64,000 nt of DNA from Pseudooceanicola nitratireducens (GTDB taxonomy: Bacteria; Pseudomonadota; Alphaproteobacteria; Rhodobacterales; Rhodobacteraceae): positions 124,001-188,000 of the forward strand of contig NZ_FNZG01000001.1 of assembly GCF_900109195.1 (NCBI RefSeq), read 5' to 3'. Made by a program: the position numbers and the translations under genes. This document shows positions 24,334-33,481 of the stretch, piece by piece (position 1 is the stretch's first letter; the number at the start of each line of letters is the position of its first letter). The notes beneath the pieces are model-generated. The model ran no database searches, was not told the origin of the DNA, and saw nothing but the letters and a program-made list of their open reading frames with translations.

Positions 24334-25437
24334 TTAGCCGATCTTTCCGCCGGCGTCCCCGATCTGGCCGCGATGCAGCAGCAGGTGATCCAGGATCACG
24401 CAGGCCATCATCGCCTCGCCCACGGGGACGGCGCGGATGCCGACACAGGGGTCATGGCGGCCCTTGGTGATGATCTCGGTCGCCTCGCCCGACTTGGTGA
24501 TCGTCTGGCGCGGCTTCAGGATCGACGAGGTCGGTTTGACGGCGAACCGCACGACAACGTCCTGCCCGGTGGAGATCCCGCCCAGGATCCCGCCCGCATG
24601 GTTACTGGAATAGACCGGCTGGCCGTCATTCCCCATGAAGATCTCGTCGGCATTGGCCTCTCCGGTCAGTTCGGCCGCCGCCATGCCTTCGCCGATCTCG
24701 ACACCCTTCACGGCGTTGATCGACATCATCGCCGCCGCCAGGTCGGTGTCCAGCTTGCCGTAGATCGGTGCCCCAAGGCCCGCCGGAACGCCCCGCGCCA
24801 CGACCTCGACCACTGCGCCTACGGAATTGCCCGACTTGCGCAGGGCGTCCAGGTAATCGGCCCAGTCCCCGGCGGCCTGGGCGTCGGGCACCCAAAACGG
24901 GTTCTGCTCGATCTGGTCCCAGTCGAACCGGTCACGGTTCATCTTGTGCGGGCCCATCTGCACCATGTAGCCCTTGATCTCGATGCCCGGGGCCAGGTGA
25001 TCCAGCGCGGCGCGCGCCAGCCCGCCTGCGGCCACCCTTGCCGCCGTTTCCCGGGCCGAAGATCGCCCGCCCCCGCGATAGTCGCGGATGCCGTATTTCT
25101 GCCAATAGGTGATGTCGGCATGGCCGGGGCGGAACTTCTCGGCGATCTCGGAATAATCCTTCGACCGCTGGTCCGTGTTGCGGATCATCAGCTGGACCGA
25201 GGTGCCGGTGGTCTTGCCCTCGAACACACCCGACAGGATCTCGACCTGGTCAGGCTCCTGCCGCTGCGTGGTATAGCGGTTCTGCCCGGGCTTCCGGCGA
25301 TCCAGCCAATGCTGCAGCATCCCGGCATCCACCGCCACGCCCGGCGGCACGCCATCCACCGTCGCGCCAAGCGCGGGCCCGTGACTTTCGCCCCAGGTGG
25401 CGACGCGGAACAGGTGACCGAAGGAATTGAGAGACAT
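24334..25437 (-). CDS. aroC: Chorismate synthase
   Basis: The 367-residue enzyme converts 5-enolpyruvylshikimate 3-phosphate to chorismate with reduced FMN as cofactor. It shows the three family signatures: [18 protein letters not shown] near the N-terminus, [18 protein letters not shown] in the middle and the C-terminal [19 protein letters not shown]. The catalytic histidines (in GESHG and the DYRG region) and conserved arginines are present. Start and length fit the family. It is followed by an AEC transporter gene with one base between them. Confidence 0.97.
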   Translation of the reverse strand: MSLNSFGHLFRVATWGESHGPALGATVDGVPPGVAVDAGMLQHWLDRRKPGQNRYTTQRQEPDQVEILSGVFEGKTTGTSVQLMIRNTDQRSKDYSEIAEKFRPGHADITYWQKYGIRDYRGGGRSSARETAARVAAGGLARAALDHLAPGIEIKGYMVQMGPHKMNRDRFDWDQIEQNPFWVPDAQAAGDWADYLDALRKSGNSVGAVVEVVARGVPAGLGAPIYGKLDTDLAAAMMSINAVKGVEIGEGMAAAELTGEANADEIFMGNDGQPVYSSNHAGGILGGISTGQDVVVRFAVKPTSSILKPRQTITKSGEATEIITKGRHDPCVGIRAVPVGEAMMACVILDHLLLHRGQIGDAGGKIG

Positions 25438-25564
25438 GGCAGAAGCCCCTGAAAAGACGTTGCCACGGCCCTAACCCATAAGCCCCTCCGGTGCAATTCC
25501 GCCTTTTCGCCTGGCCCGCACCGGGTCCCGCGCCGCCCCCTCCGCCTCGCGCCCCCCGATCCCC

Positions 25565-25585
25565 ATCATCTTGCCAGAAATACTC
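25565..25585. repeat. Dispersed intergenic repeat, copy 1
   Basis: The 21-bp segment ending ATCTTGCCAGAAATACTC is identical to 46741-46761. Such elements recur in intergenic DNA of Rhodobacteraceae. This one lies between aroC and the thi operon riboswitch. Confidence 0.6.
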
Positions 25586-25645
25586 AACCACCCGGCCCGC
25601 CACCGCGTGCTCCGCTCTCTTGTCATCCCGGCGGTCAGCCACTAG

Positions 25646-25736
25646 TCTCCGCCGCACCTCGGGGTGCCCATTCGGGCTGAGATGCAATTCCGCGAACCCG
25701 TTGAACCTGAACCGGTTAACACCGGCGGAGGGAAGG
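25646..25736 (+). ncRNA. TPP riboswitch (thi box)
   Basis: The leader contains the conserved parts of the thiamine pyrophosphate aptamer in order: CCTCGGGGTGCCC, then GGGCTGAGA, then CCGTTGAACCTGAACCGGTT and the closing AACACCGGCGGAGGGAA. The outer stem CTCCGCCG/CGGCGGAG closes it. It lies 60 bp upstream of thiB, so TPP is expected to shut down thiamine uptake, most likely by occluding the start region. Confidence 0.95.
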
Positions 25737-25795
25737 CCAGGCCGCGTATCGCGACCCACTACTTTCTTTCGCCCGTTGCACTGAAGGAGGATGCC

Positions 25796-26776
25796 ATGAA
25801 GCATCTGATCACCGCTGCGGGTCTTCTGCTGGCCACTGGGGCCATGGCAGAGGAAACCCCCGTCCTCACCATCTACACCTACGACAGCTTCGCCTCTGAA
25901 TGGGGGCCGGGCCCGGCGCTGGAACAGGCGTTCGAGGCTGATTGCGCCTGCGATCTGCAATTCGTCACCGCCGGTGACGGCGCGGCGCTGCTGTCGCGCC
26001 TGCGGCTGGAAGGCGATGCCACCAAGGCCGACATCGTCCTCGGCCTGGACACCAACCTGACCGCCGCCGCCCGCGACACCGGGCTGTTCGCGCCGCATGG
26101 GGTCAGCGCTGACTATGCGCTGCCCGTGGCCTGGAACGATCCCGATTTCGTGCCCTTCGACTGGGGCTATTTCGCCTTCATCGGCAACCAGGGCGATCCC
26201 GCGCCCACGACCTTCCGCGATCTGGCCGACAGCGACCGCCGCATCCTGATCCAGGATCCGCGCTCCTCGACGCCCGGGCTGGGCCTGCTGCTCTGGGTGA
26301 AACAGGCCTACGGCGATGAGGCCCCCGCCATCTGGGAGGCCCTGTCGGACAATATCGTCACCGTGACCCCCGGCTGGTCCGAGGCCTACGGCATGTTCCT
26401 GGAAGGCGAAGGCGACCTGGTCCTGTCCTACACGACCTCGCCCGCCTACCACATCATCGCGGAAGAAGACGCCTCCAAGGTGGCTCTGCCCTTCGAGGAA
26501 GGCCACTACATGCAGATCGAGGTCGCGGGCCTCGTCGCGGGATCCGACAAGGCGGATCTGGCGAAATCCTTCCTGGCCTTCCTGGTCTCGGACGCGGCGC
26601 AATCGGTGATCCCGACGACCAACTGGATGTACCCGGCGGTTGAACCCTCGGCCGGCCTGCCCGAGGGCTTCGACATGCTGATCACGCCCGCGAAACCGCT
26701 GCTTATCGCGCCCGAGGACGTGCCCGCCACCCGTGACGCGGCGCTGGAAGAATGGCGCAACGCGCTGTCGCAATAA
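25796..26776 (+). CDS. thiB: Thiamine ABC transporter substrate-binding protein
   Basis: The 326-residue periplasmic protein has a signal peptide (MKHLITAAGLLLATGAMA) and a ThiB-type family 1 binding fold: LTIYTYDSFASEWGPGP at the mature N-terminus, then LIQDPRSSTPGLGLLLWV and GYMQ-like ligand loops. The position just downstream of a TPP riboswitch and the overlapping permease and ATPase genes make thiamine/TPP binding secure. The ATG at 25796 follows a GAAGGAGG site. It overlaps thiP by 25 bp. Confidence 0.96.
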   Translation: MKHLITAAGLLLATGAMAEETPVLTIYTYDSFASEWGPGPALEQAFEADCACDLQFVTAGDGAALLSRLRLEGDATKADIVLGLDTNLTAAARDTGLFAPHGVSADYALPVAWNDPDFVPFDWGYFAFIGNQGDPAPTTFRDLADSDRRILIQDPRSSTPGLGLLLWVKQAYGDEAPAIWEALSDNIVTVTPGWSEAYGMFLEGEGDLVLSYTTSPAYHIIAEEDASKVALPFEEGHYMQIEVAGLVAGSDKADLAKSFLAFLVSDAAQSVIPTTNWMYPAVEPSAGLPEGFDMLITPAKPLLIAPEDVPATRDAALEEWRNALSQ

Positions 26777-28308
26777 GCCCCGCATCGCCTGCGATGCTGC
26801 GTCTTGGCGGCGCGGCGGCCCTTCTGGTCGCCGCGCTGATCCTTGCCCCCCTGGCGGCCGTCCTGTGGCGGGCCGGCGGGGCCGGTTGGCCCGGTCCGGC
26901 GGACTGGGCCGCGCTGCGCTTCACCCTGTTGCAGGCCAGCCTGTCTGCGATCCTTTCGGCTGCTTTTGCGATCCCGGTCGCCCGTGCCCTGGCGCGGCGG
27001 CGGTTTGCGGGCCGTGCGGCGCTGATCACCCTGATGGGCGCGCCCTTCATCCTGCCGGTGATCGTGGCCATCGCCGGACTTCTGACGATCTTCGGTCGCA
27101 ACGGGCTGGTGAACTCCGCCCTCGAGGCGCTAGGCCTGCCGCCGATCGACATCTTCGGTCTGCACGGCGTGCTTCTGGCCCATGTCTTCTTCAACCTGCC
27201 GCTGGCGGTACGCCTGCTGCTCGAGGGCTGGCGGGCGATTCCGGCGGAACACTTCCGCCTGGCCGCGCAGCTGGACCTGCCCCCCGCCACGATCTTCCGC
27301 ACGCTGGAATGGCCGATGCTGCGCGCCCGGCTGCCCGGCATCTGCGCGGTGATCTTCGCCATCTGCCTCTCCAGCTTTGCCACCGTGCTGATCCTGGGCG
27401 GGGGGCCTGCCGCCACCAATGTCGAACTGGCGATCTACCAGGCCTTCACCTTTGATTTCGACCTGGGCCGCGCGGCGGTTCTGTCGGCGCTGCAACTGGT
27501 GATCGTCGCGGCGGCGGCGGTGCTGGCGCTGATCCTGGCGGGCAATGGCACGGCGGCACCGGGGCTGGACCGATTGGTCCAGCGATGGGACGGCGCGGGC
27601 GGGCTGCGCCTGTGGGACGCGGCCGTTCTGACCCTAGCCGCCGCATTCGTGGCCCTGCCGATCGCTTTGGTGCTGGGCCGGGGCGCGGCCTCGGTCCTTA
27701 GCCTGCCGGTGTCGATCTGGATGGCCGCCGGGGTGTCGCTGCTGGTCGCCCTGGCCTCGGCCGCAATCTCGGTCCTGCTGGCGCTGGCCCTTGCCCTGCC
27801 GCGCAGACGCCGGTTCGAGGCCGTGGGCCTGATGACACTCGCCGCCTCCCCCCTGGTGCTGGGCACGGGGCTGTTCCTGCTGATCCGGCCCTTCACCTTT
27901 CCCGGCAACCACGTGCTGGCCATCACCGCGCTGGTCAACGCGGCCATGGCGCTGCCCTTCGTGTTGCGCAGCCTCTCGCCCGAGATCCGCCAGATCGAGG
28001 CCACCTACGGCCGGCTGTCCGACAGCCTGGGCCTAGGCGGCTGGCACCGGTTCCGCTGGCTGCTGCTGCCGCGCCTGCGCCGTCCCCTCGGCTTTGCCAC
28101 CGGGCTGGCGGCGGCCCTGTCCATGGGCGATCTGGGCGTGATCGCGCTGTTCCCCCCGCCCGAGGCCGCGACCCTGCCGCTTGAGATCTACCGCCTGCTC
28201 GGGGCCTACCGGACCGAGGCCGCGGCGGGTGCAAGCCTGATCCTCACCGCCCTCAGCTTCGGGCTGTTTCTTTTGTTCGACCGGATGGGACGCCATGCTG
28301 ACACTTGA
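26752..28308 (+). CDS. thiP: Thiamine ABC transporter permease
   Basis: The 518-residue permease has about twelve membrane segments in two homologous halves, each with a binding-protein-dependent EAA-like loop (PAEHFRLAAQLDLPPATIF and SLGLGGWHRFRWLLLPRLRRP). The length and duplication are typical of ThiP. The proposed ATG lies inside the end of thiB, and overlaps with thiB and thiQ indicate coupled translation. It moves thiamine or TPP across the inner membrane using ThiQ for energy. Confidence 0.95.
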   Translation: MAQRAVAISPASPAMLRLGGAAALLVAALILAPLAAVLWRAGGAGWPGPADWAALRFTLLQASLSAILSAAFAIPVARALARRRFAGRAALITLMGAPFILPVIVAIAGLLTIFGRNGLVNSALEALGLPPIDIFGLHGVLLAHVFFNLPLAVRLLLEGWRAIPAEHFRLAAQLDLPPATIFRTLEWPMLRARLPGICAVIFAICLSSFATVLILGGGPAATNVELAIYQAFTFDFDLGRAAVLSALQLVIVAAAAVLALILAGNGTAAPGLDRLVQRWDGAGGLRLWDAAVLTLAAAFVALPIALVLGRGAASVLSLPVSIWMAAGVSLLVALASAAISVLLALALALPRRRRFEAVGLMTLAASPLVLGTGLFLLIRPFTFPGNHVLAITALVNAAMALPFVLRSLSPEIRQIEATYGRLSDSLGLGGWHRFRWLLLPRLRRPLGFATGLAAALSMGDLGVIALFPPPEAATLPLEIYRLLGAYRTEAAAGASLILTALSFGLFLLFDRMGRHADT

Positions 28309-28990
28309 CGGGCTGCGCCTGACCCAGGGCGGGTTTTCCCTGACCGCCGACTGGACTTTGCCAAAAGGCGCGCGGCTGGCGTTGATCGGGCCCTCGGGCG
28401 CGGGGAAATCCACGTTGCTTGCGGGGATCGCGGGGTTCCTCGCCCCCTTGCATGGGCGCGTCACCTGGGACGGCACCGACCTGACCGGTGTGCCCCCGGG
28501 CAAACGCCCCGTGGCGATGCTGTTCCAGGACGGCAACCTGCTGCCGCATCTGACGCTGGCGCAGAACGTCGGCCTTGGCCTGCGCCCCGATCTGCGGCTG
28601 ACCTCTGACGACCGCGAAACGGTCTCATCGGCGCTGGCCCGCGTTGGACTGGCCGGGCTGGACGCCCGTCGCCCCGCCGCTCTGTCGGGCGGTCAGCAAT
28701 CGCGCGCCGCGCTGGCCCGGGTGCTGGTGATGCGCCGGCCGATCCTGCTGCTGGACGAACCCTTTGCCGCGCTTGGTCCCGCCCTCAGGGCCGAGATGCT
28801 GGATTTGGTCAGCGCAGTATTGGGCGAGACCGGGGCGACGCTTCTGATGGTGACGCATGAGCCCGAGGATGCCGCCCGCATCACCGATCTGATCAGCGTG
28901 GTGGCGTCGGGCCGGGCCGAGCGACCCGTTCCGACGCAAGAGGCGCTGGACAACCCAGGCCCTGAATTGGGCGCCTATCTGGGGCGCTGA
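28295..28990 (+). CDS. thiQ: Thiamine ABC transporter ATP-binding protein
   Basis: This 231-residue ABC ATPase has Walker A GPSGAGKST, Q-loop FQDGNLLPHLTL, signature LSGGQQSRAALARVL, Walker B ILLLDEPFAALGP and the switch histidine in VTHEPEDA. It is shorter than most ABC ATPases, as usual for ThiQ. It overlaps the thiP end by 14 bp and completes the thiBPQ operon under riboswitch control. Confidence 0.96.
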   Translation: MLTLDGLRLTQGGFSLTADWTLPKGARLALIGPSGAGKSTLLAGIAGFLAPLHGRVTWDGTDLTGVPPGKRPVAMLFQDGNLLPHLTLAQNVGLGLRPDLRLTSDDRETVSSALARVGLAGLDARRPAALSGGQQSRAALARVLVMRRPILLLDEPFAALGPALRAEMLDLVSAVLGETGATLLMVTHEPEDAARITDLISVVASGRAERPVPTQEALDNPGPELGAYLGR

Positions 28991-29011
28991 GGGGCCCCGC
29001 CAAAGGGCCCC
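28991..29011. terminator. Hairpin between the convergent thiQ and acyl-CoA dehydrogenase genes
   Basis: GGGGCCC (28991-28997) pairs with GGGCCCC (29005-29011), directly after the thiQ stop and before the convergent stop at 29020. There is no T-run on either strand, so termination is uncertain. Confidence 0.35.
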
Positions 29012-29019
29012 CGCAGGGA

Positions 29020-30183
29020 TCAGGCGCGACCGGTGAATTCCTTCACCATGCGGCGCGCGATGATCATCTGCTGGATCTGGCTGGTGCCTTCATAGATCCG
29101 CAGCAACCGGCTGTCGCGGAACAGACGCTCGATCGGGTATTCGGCCATATAGCCCGCCCCGCCGTGGATCTGCAGCGCCCGATCCGCCACCCGGAACGCC
29201 ATTTCCGAGGCAAAGAGCTTGGACGAAGACGCCATCAGCACCGCCTGACCTTCGCGGTCATAGGCCTCGGCGGTGGCGCGGACCAGGTGGCGGGCGGCCA
29301 ACAGCTCGGCCTGGCTTTCCGCCAGCATGCCCTGCACGAACTGGTGTTCGGCAATCGGCACGCCGAACTGCTTGCGGTCGATGGCATAGGCGGTGGCCAC
29401 GTCCAGCATCCGCTGCGCCGTGCCCACGGCGATGGACGACACATGCACGCGCCCCCGGTCCAGCACCTTCATCGCGGTGCGGAAGCCCCGGTTCAGGTTC
29501 TGCGGCCCGCCGATGATCGCGCTTTCCGGCAGGCGCACGTCATCAAAGATCACGTCCGACGTCTTGGTGCCGCGCTGCCCCAGCTTGCGGTCGGGTTTCG
29601 CCACGGTGATGCCGGGCGTATCCGCAGGCAGCAGGAAGGCCGAGACACCATCGCCCCCCGGACGATCCGGGTCGGTCCGGGCAAAGACGGTGAAGACCCC
29701 GGCGCGCACCGCATTGGTGATGTACCGCTTGGTGCCGTTCAGAACGAAATCCGTGCCGTCGCGCCGCGCGGTGGTCTTCAGATGGGCCGCGTCCGATCCG
29801 ATGTCCGGCTCGGTCAGGGCAAAGCTGGCGATCATGTCGCCGCTGGCCAGATCGGGCAGATACTGCGCCTTCTGCGCGTCGGTGCCATCCATGACGATGC
29901 CCTGCGACCCGATGCCCACATTGGTGCCGATCAGCGACCGGAAGGACACCGAGGCATAGCACAGCGCCTCGACCAGGCGGCTTTCCTGCAGCGTGGTCAG
30001 GCCCAGCCCGCCGTGCTCTTCCGGGATCGACAGGCCGAACAAGCCCATTTCGCGCATCTCCTGCACGATCTCTTCGGGGATCTCGTCTTCTTCCTCGACG
30101 CGGGTTTCGGCCGGGATCAGGCGTTCGCGGACAAAGCGCTCGACCGTGTCGAGAAGCTGGCGGAAGGTATCGTCGTCAACCAT
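29020..30183 (-). CDS. Acyl-CoA dehydrogenase
   Basis: The 387-residue flavoprotein has the three-domain acyl-CoA dehydrogenase fold. It shows the FAD/substrate signature ASFALTEPDIGSDAAHLKTTA, the middle-barrel region KRYITNAVRAGVFTVFARTD, and the C-terminal IHGGAGYMAEYPIERLFRDSRLLRIYEGTSQIQQMIIARRMV. The Glu of IYEGT sits at the position of the catalytic base in short/medium-chain enzymes. It forms 2-enoyl-CoA and passes electrons to ETF. It is the last gene of the minus-strand arm of the 29-41 kb catabolic locus, 10 bp after the TRAP permease gene, so it probably acts on the imported acid after CoA activation. Confidence 0.93.
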   Translation of the reverse strand: MVDDDTFRQLLDTVERFVRERLIPAETRVEEEDEIPEEIVQEMREMGLFGLSIPEEHGGLGLTTLQESRLVEALCYASVSFRSLIGTNVGIGSQGIVMDGTDAQKAQYLPDLASGDMIASFALTEPDIGSDAAHLKTTARRDGTDFVLNGTKRYITNAVRAGVFTVFARTDPDRPGGDGVSAFLLPADTPGITVAKPDRKLGQRGTKTSDVIFDDVRLPESAIIGGPQNLNRGFRTAMKVLDRGRVHVSSIAVGTAQRMLDVATAYAIDRKQFGVPIAEHQFVQGMLAESQAELLAARHLVRATAEAYDREGQAVLMASSSKLFASEMAFRVADRALQIHGGAGYMAEYPIERLFRDSRLLRIYEGTSQIQQMIIARRMVKEFTGRA

Positions 30184-30193
30184 GGGGGTCCTT

Positions 30194-32128
30194 TCAGGCT
30201 GTTGCGGTCCGGCGCATGCGGTGCAGCGCGAAAAGCGCCAGGGCCACCGCCACGCCGATCAGATCGGTCACGGGTTCGGGGTAAAGGGACAGAAGCGCGG
30301 CCAGGATCACCACGACGCGTTCCGCCGCGTTGATCCGCCCCGAGAAATACAGCCACCCGGACAGGCCCGCTGACAGCAGAACCACCGAGAAGCCCGCGGT
30401 CGCCACCGCCTGCAGCACGTGCATCGGATCGCCCTGGCCGATCAGCGCAGGTTCCAGCACGAAGAAGACCGGCAGGATGAACAGGATCAGCCCAAGCCGC
30501 ATGGCGGTGAAGCCGGTCTTCATCGCATCGGCCTTTCCGACCGAGGCGGCGGTGATCGCGGCCAGCGCGACGGGCGGGGTGATATAAGACAGCATGCCCC
30601 AGTAGAGGATGTACAGGTGGCTTGCCATCGGGTTCAGCCCGGCCTGAACCAGCGCCGGGGCCAGGATGATGGCCAGGAAGACATAGCAGGCCGAAACGGT
30701 CATCCCCATGCCCAGCACGAAGGATGTCATCGCACCGTACAGCAGCAGCAGGTAGACGTTGCCGTTTGCATATTGCACCAGCTCGCGGGCAAAGGCCGAC
30801 CCGACCCCGGTGATCGACAGCGCGCCCACCACAAGCCCGACACCGGCCAGGATGCCGATCAGCTGGGCCAGGGCGACGCCGCTTTCCTCGATGATCTTGG
30901 TGACGGCCAGGACGCGCGGGCGGAAATAGGGGTCCAGCAGCGCGCCGACGATCATCACGCCGGTCGCGTACCAGGGCGCATAGCTTTCCAGACGCAGCAC
31001 CAGCAGCACGTAGATCAGCACCGCCAGCGACAGCACGAAGATCCAGCTTTGCCGCAGCACCGACCGCCCCGAGGGGATGTCGGCCTCGTCCGCGCCCTGC
31101 AGGTCCTTGCTGGCCGCATAGCAATCGGCCTGCAGCAGAAGCGCCGCGTAGAACAAAAGAGAGGGGATGACGGCGGCGGCGATGACCTCTCCGTAGGGGA
31201 CGGCCAGGAAGGTCGCCATCAGGAAGGCCGCGGCCCCCATGATCGGCGGCATCAGCGTCCCGCCCGTCGAGGCGCAGGCCTCGACCGCCGAGGAGTAATG
31301 CGGCGAGTAACCGGCCTTTTTCATCGAGGGGATCGTGAAGGTCCCGGTGGTGATGATGTTCGACACCACCGACCCCGACAGCGATCCGAACAGGGACGAG
31401 GCGACGATAGCCACCTTGGCGGGCCCGCCCCGTGTCCGGCCCAGCAGCTTCAGCGCCAGGGCCATGAAGAATTCGCCCCCGCCCAGCAGCGCAAGCACCA
31501 CGCCGAAGATGATGTAGCCGATCAGCAGGTCGGCCACGACGCGGAAGGGGATGCCGATGATGGATTCCGTGCCAAGCGCATGGGCCGCCACCAGCCCCGA
31601 CCAGCTGAACTGGTTCCCCCAGAGCACGCCGGGCATGGAATCCGCGATCATCGGGTAAAGCCCGAAGACCGCGCAGACCACCGCCAGCAACAGCCCGGCA
31701 CAGCGGCGCACGCCCTCGATCGACAGGACGAACAGGATCGACGCCCCGACGGTCGGCCAGAAGGGGGCAGCAAAGGACCAGCCCGCCGTCATGATCCGCC
31801 GCGCCTGGAAGGCCAGGTAGGTACAGATCACCAGCGCCGCCACGGCCATCGCCCAGTCCATAAGCCACAGCCACATCGGCCGGTCGCGCCGGTCGGCCGG
31901 GAACCGCAGGAAAACCACGGCCAGAAAGACGCCCAGAAGCGCATAGTAGAAGGCCGAGGTGATCGGCCGCATCCCCGGCGCGATGATCGGCAGGGTCTGC
32001 ACCATGGTCATGGCGATGCCGACCACCGACAGGGCGATCACGACGACGCGCGACAGGCGCATCATGGCGGTGTCGGCGGGGGCCGGTGCTTGTGGTGCGG
32101 TCTCGGGGATCTGCTCGGAAAGGCTCAT
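30194..32128 (-). CDS. TAXI-type TRAP transporter permease (fused small and large subunits)
   Basis: The 644-residue membrane protein has about 16-18 hydrophobic segments. The N-terminal third resembles the DctQ-like small subunit and the rest the DctM-like large subunit (FGSLSGSVVSNIITTGTFTIPSMKKAGY, EACASTGGTLMPPIMGAAAFLMA). Fused 4TM/12TM permeases are characteristic of TRAP systems using TAXI binding proteins, and one is encoded just upstream. Such transporters use ion gradients to import carboxylates. The likely substrate is the acid degraded by the surrounding CoA-dependent enzymes. Confidence 0.93.
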   Translation of the reverse strand: MSLSEQIPETAPQAPAPADTAMMRLSRVVVIALSVVGIAMTMVQTLPIIAPGMRPITSAFYYALLGVFLAVVFLRFPADRRDRPMWLWLMDWAMAVAALVICTYLAFQARRIMTAGWSFAAPFWPTVGASILFVLSIEGVRRCAGLLLAVVCAVFGLYPMIADSMPGVLWGNQFSWSGLVAAHALGTESIIGIPFRVVADLLIGYIIFGVVLALLGGGEFFMALALKLLGRTRGGPAKVAIVASSLFGSLSGSVVSNIITTGTFTIPSMKKAGYSPHYSSAVEACASTGGTLMPPIMGAAAFLMATFLAVPYGEVIAAAVIPSLLFYAALLLQADCYAASKDLQGADEADIPSGRSVLRQSWIFVLSLAVLIYVLLVLRLESYAPWYATGVMIVGALLDPYFRPRVLAVTKIIEESGVALAQLIGILAGVGLVVGALSITGVGSAFARELVQYANGNVYLLLLYGAMTSFVLGMGMTVSACYVFLAIILAPALVQAGLNPMASHLYILYWGMLSYITPPVALAAITAASVGKADAMKTGFTAMRLGLILFILPVFFVLEPALIGQGDPMHVLQAVATAGFSVVLLSAGLSGWLYFSGRINAAERVVVILAALLSLYPEPVTDLIGVAVALALFALHRMRRTATA

Positions 32129-32259
32129 GACGGGGTCATCCTATGGGCAGGGCCGGCCCGCCGTCTGGCAGGTCCATCGGGCGGGTCGGCGCAGGCTGCA
32201 TCAGGACCGCCCCGCGCGGAACGCGGGACGGCCATGGATCAGGTCGGATCAGGCGGCGA

Positions 32260-33411
32260 TCACAGGGCCGCCGTGGCCTTGGCGCGGGCCTCGTCCCAGG
32301 CGGCGGCAAACTCGGCCTCTCCCAACCCCTTGTTCGCGGCCAGGAAGTCGGGCCAGGCGGCGGTCAGGGCCTCGATCTCGGCGACTGAACGGTCGTTCCA
32401 GGCCTGCTGTTGGTCCGACCACTGGCCGATTTCCTGCAGGTAGCGGATCGCGCCTTCGTGCAGGGGGGCGTCCATCGGCGTGGTGCCGGACATCTTGATG
32501 CCCCATCTTTCCATGATCGGCGCGGCGTCCTTGTAGCCCGGATAGCTTTCGTCCAGCGCCTTGAGGAAACCGTAGGTCATGTCGGGATCCGCATCGTGCA
32601 TCACCGTGACCATCGGGTATTTATAGGCCACCACGTCCACCGGATCCTTGCCGGTGACGCCGACGCCGATGGTTTCCCGGAACGGAGAGAAGATCGGTGC
32701 GATCTTGTTCATGTTGTCCCAGGCTTCGGCGTCGTTCGGATCGAAGGACAGCCAGCGGATGCCGCGCGGGCTTGCCTCCAACTCGGTCAGGGCAGACGAC
32801 GTCAGGGCAGAGCCCGCCGCATCCGCCTGGCCCTGGGTCAGGGACCGCAGCGTGTCGCCGTAGGACGGGAATTCGATCACCTCGACGTCGTCGCGGGTCA
32901 GCCCCTTGGAGGCCAGCATCGTGTCGACCTTCACCGAGACCGAGGGGTTGGCCGCCGCATAGGCGAACCGCTTGCCGCGCAGGTCCTCGATTTTCTCGAT
33001 ACCGCTTTCCTGGGTGACCACGATGCCGAAGCTGGCGGGGCGGCCACAGATCGTGCGCAAGTTCTGCGGACCCCAGTCGGGCGTCGCGAAATCAAAGATG
33101 CCGCGGGTGGCAAAGAACAATTCATTGGCCAGCCAGGCGGTGCTGGCCTGGCCCATCTTCAGCGGGATGATCCGCCCCACGCCCGACCCCGAGGGCAGCA
33201 GCCGCACGCGGGTGCCATAGTTCTTGATCATCGCATCGGCGATCGCCGTCGCCTCGACATAGCCGGTGGATCCGACGTCGTAGGTGCTCCAGATCATGGT
33301 GTCGGGCAGGCCCGCGGGCTTGTCCTGCGCCCGCAGGACCGCGGGGGCCATGGGTGCGGCGGCCGCCGCCCCGAGAAGCGCCATGGTCTGGCGTCTGTTC
33401 AACTTGGTCAT
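32260..33411 (-). CDS. TAXI-family TRAP transporter solute-binding protein
   Basis: This 383-residue periplasmic protein has a Tat-like signal (MTKLNRRQTMALLGAAAAAP) and TAXI-family features: GSTGYVEATAIADAMIKNYG, VRLLPSGSGVGRIIPLKMGQ and GKRFAYAAANPSVSVKVDTML. TAXI proteins bind diverse carboxylates; few ligands are known. The start at 33411 precedes the signal, and the longer open frame upstream is spurious. It lies upstream of the fused permease, between it and the enoyl-CoA hydratase gene. Confidence 0.93.
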   Translation of the reverse strand: MTKLNRRQTMALLGAAAAAPMAPAVLRAQDKPAGLPDTMIWSTYDVGSTGYVEATAIADAMIKNYGTRVRLLPSGSGVGRIIPLKMGQASTAWLANELFFATRGIFDFATPDWGPQNLRTICGRPASFGIVVTQESGIEKIEDLRGKRFAYAAANPSVSVKVDTMLASKGLTRDDVEVIEFPSYGDTLRSLTQGQADAAGSALTSSALTELEASPRGIRWLSFDPNDAEAWDNMNKIAPIFSPFRETIGVGVTGKDPVDVVAYKYPMVTVMHDADPDMTYGFLKALDESYPGYKDAAPIMERWGIKMSGTTPMDAPLHEGAIRYLQEIGQWSDQQQAWNDRSVAEIEALTAAWPDFLAANKGLGEAEFAAAWDEARAKATAAL

Positions 33412-33481
33412 CTTTATTCTCCTCCCTGAGAACGGGCCAGTTGCCTGGCCGTGATGGCCGCCGTGGCGGGGTCCTCTTCCC

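Noticed and set aside
30419-32443. 674-codon plus-strand open frame
   Set aside because: It lies opposite the TRAP permease. The translation is Arg/His/Gln-rich low complexity and the opposite strand encodes a clear membrane protein.
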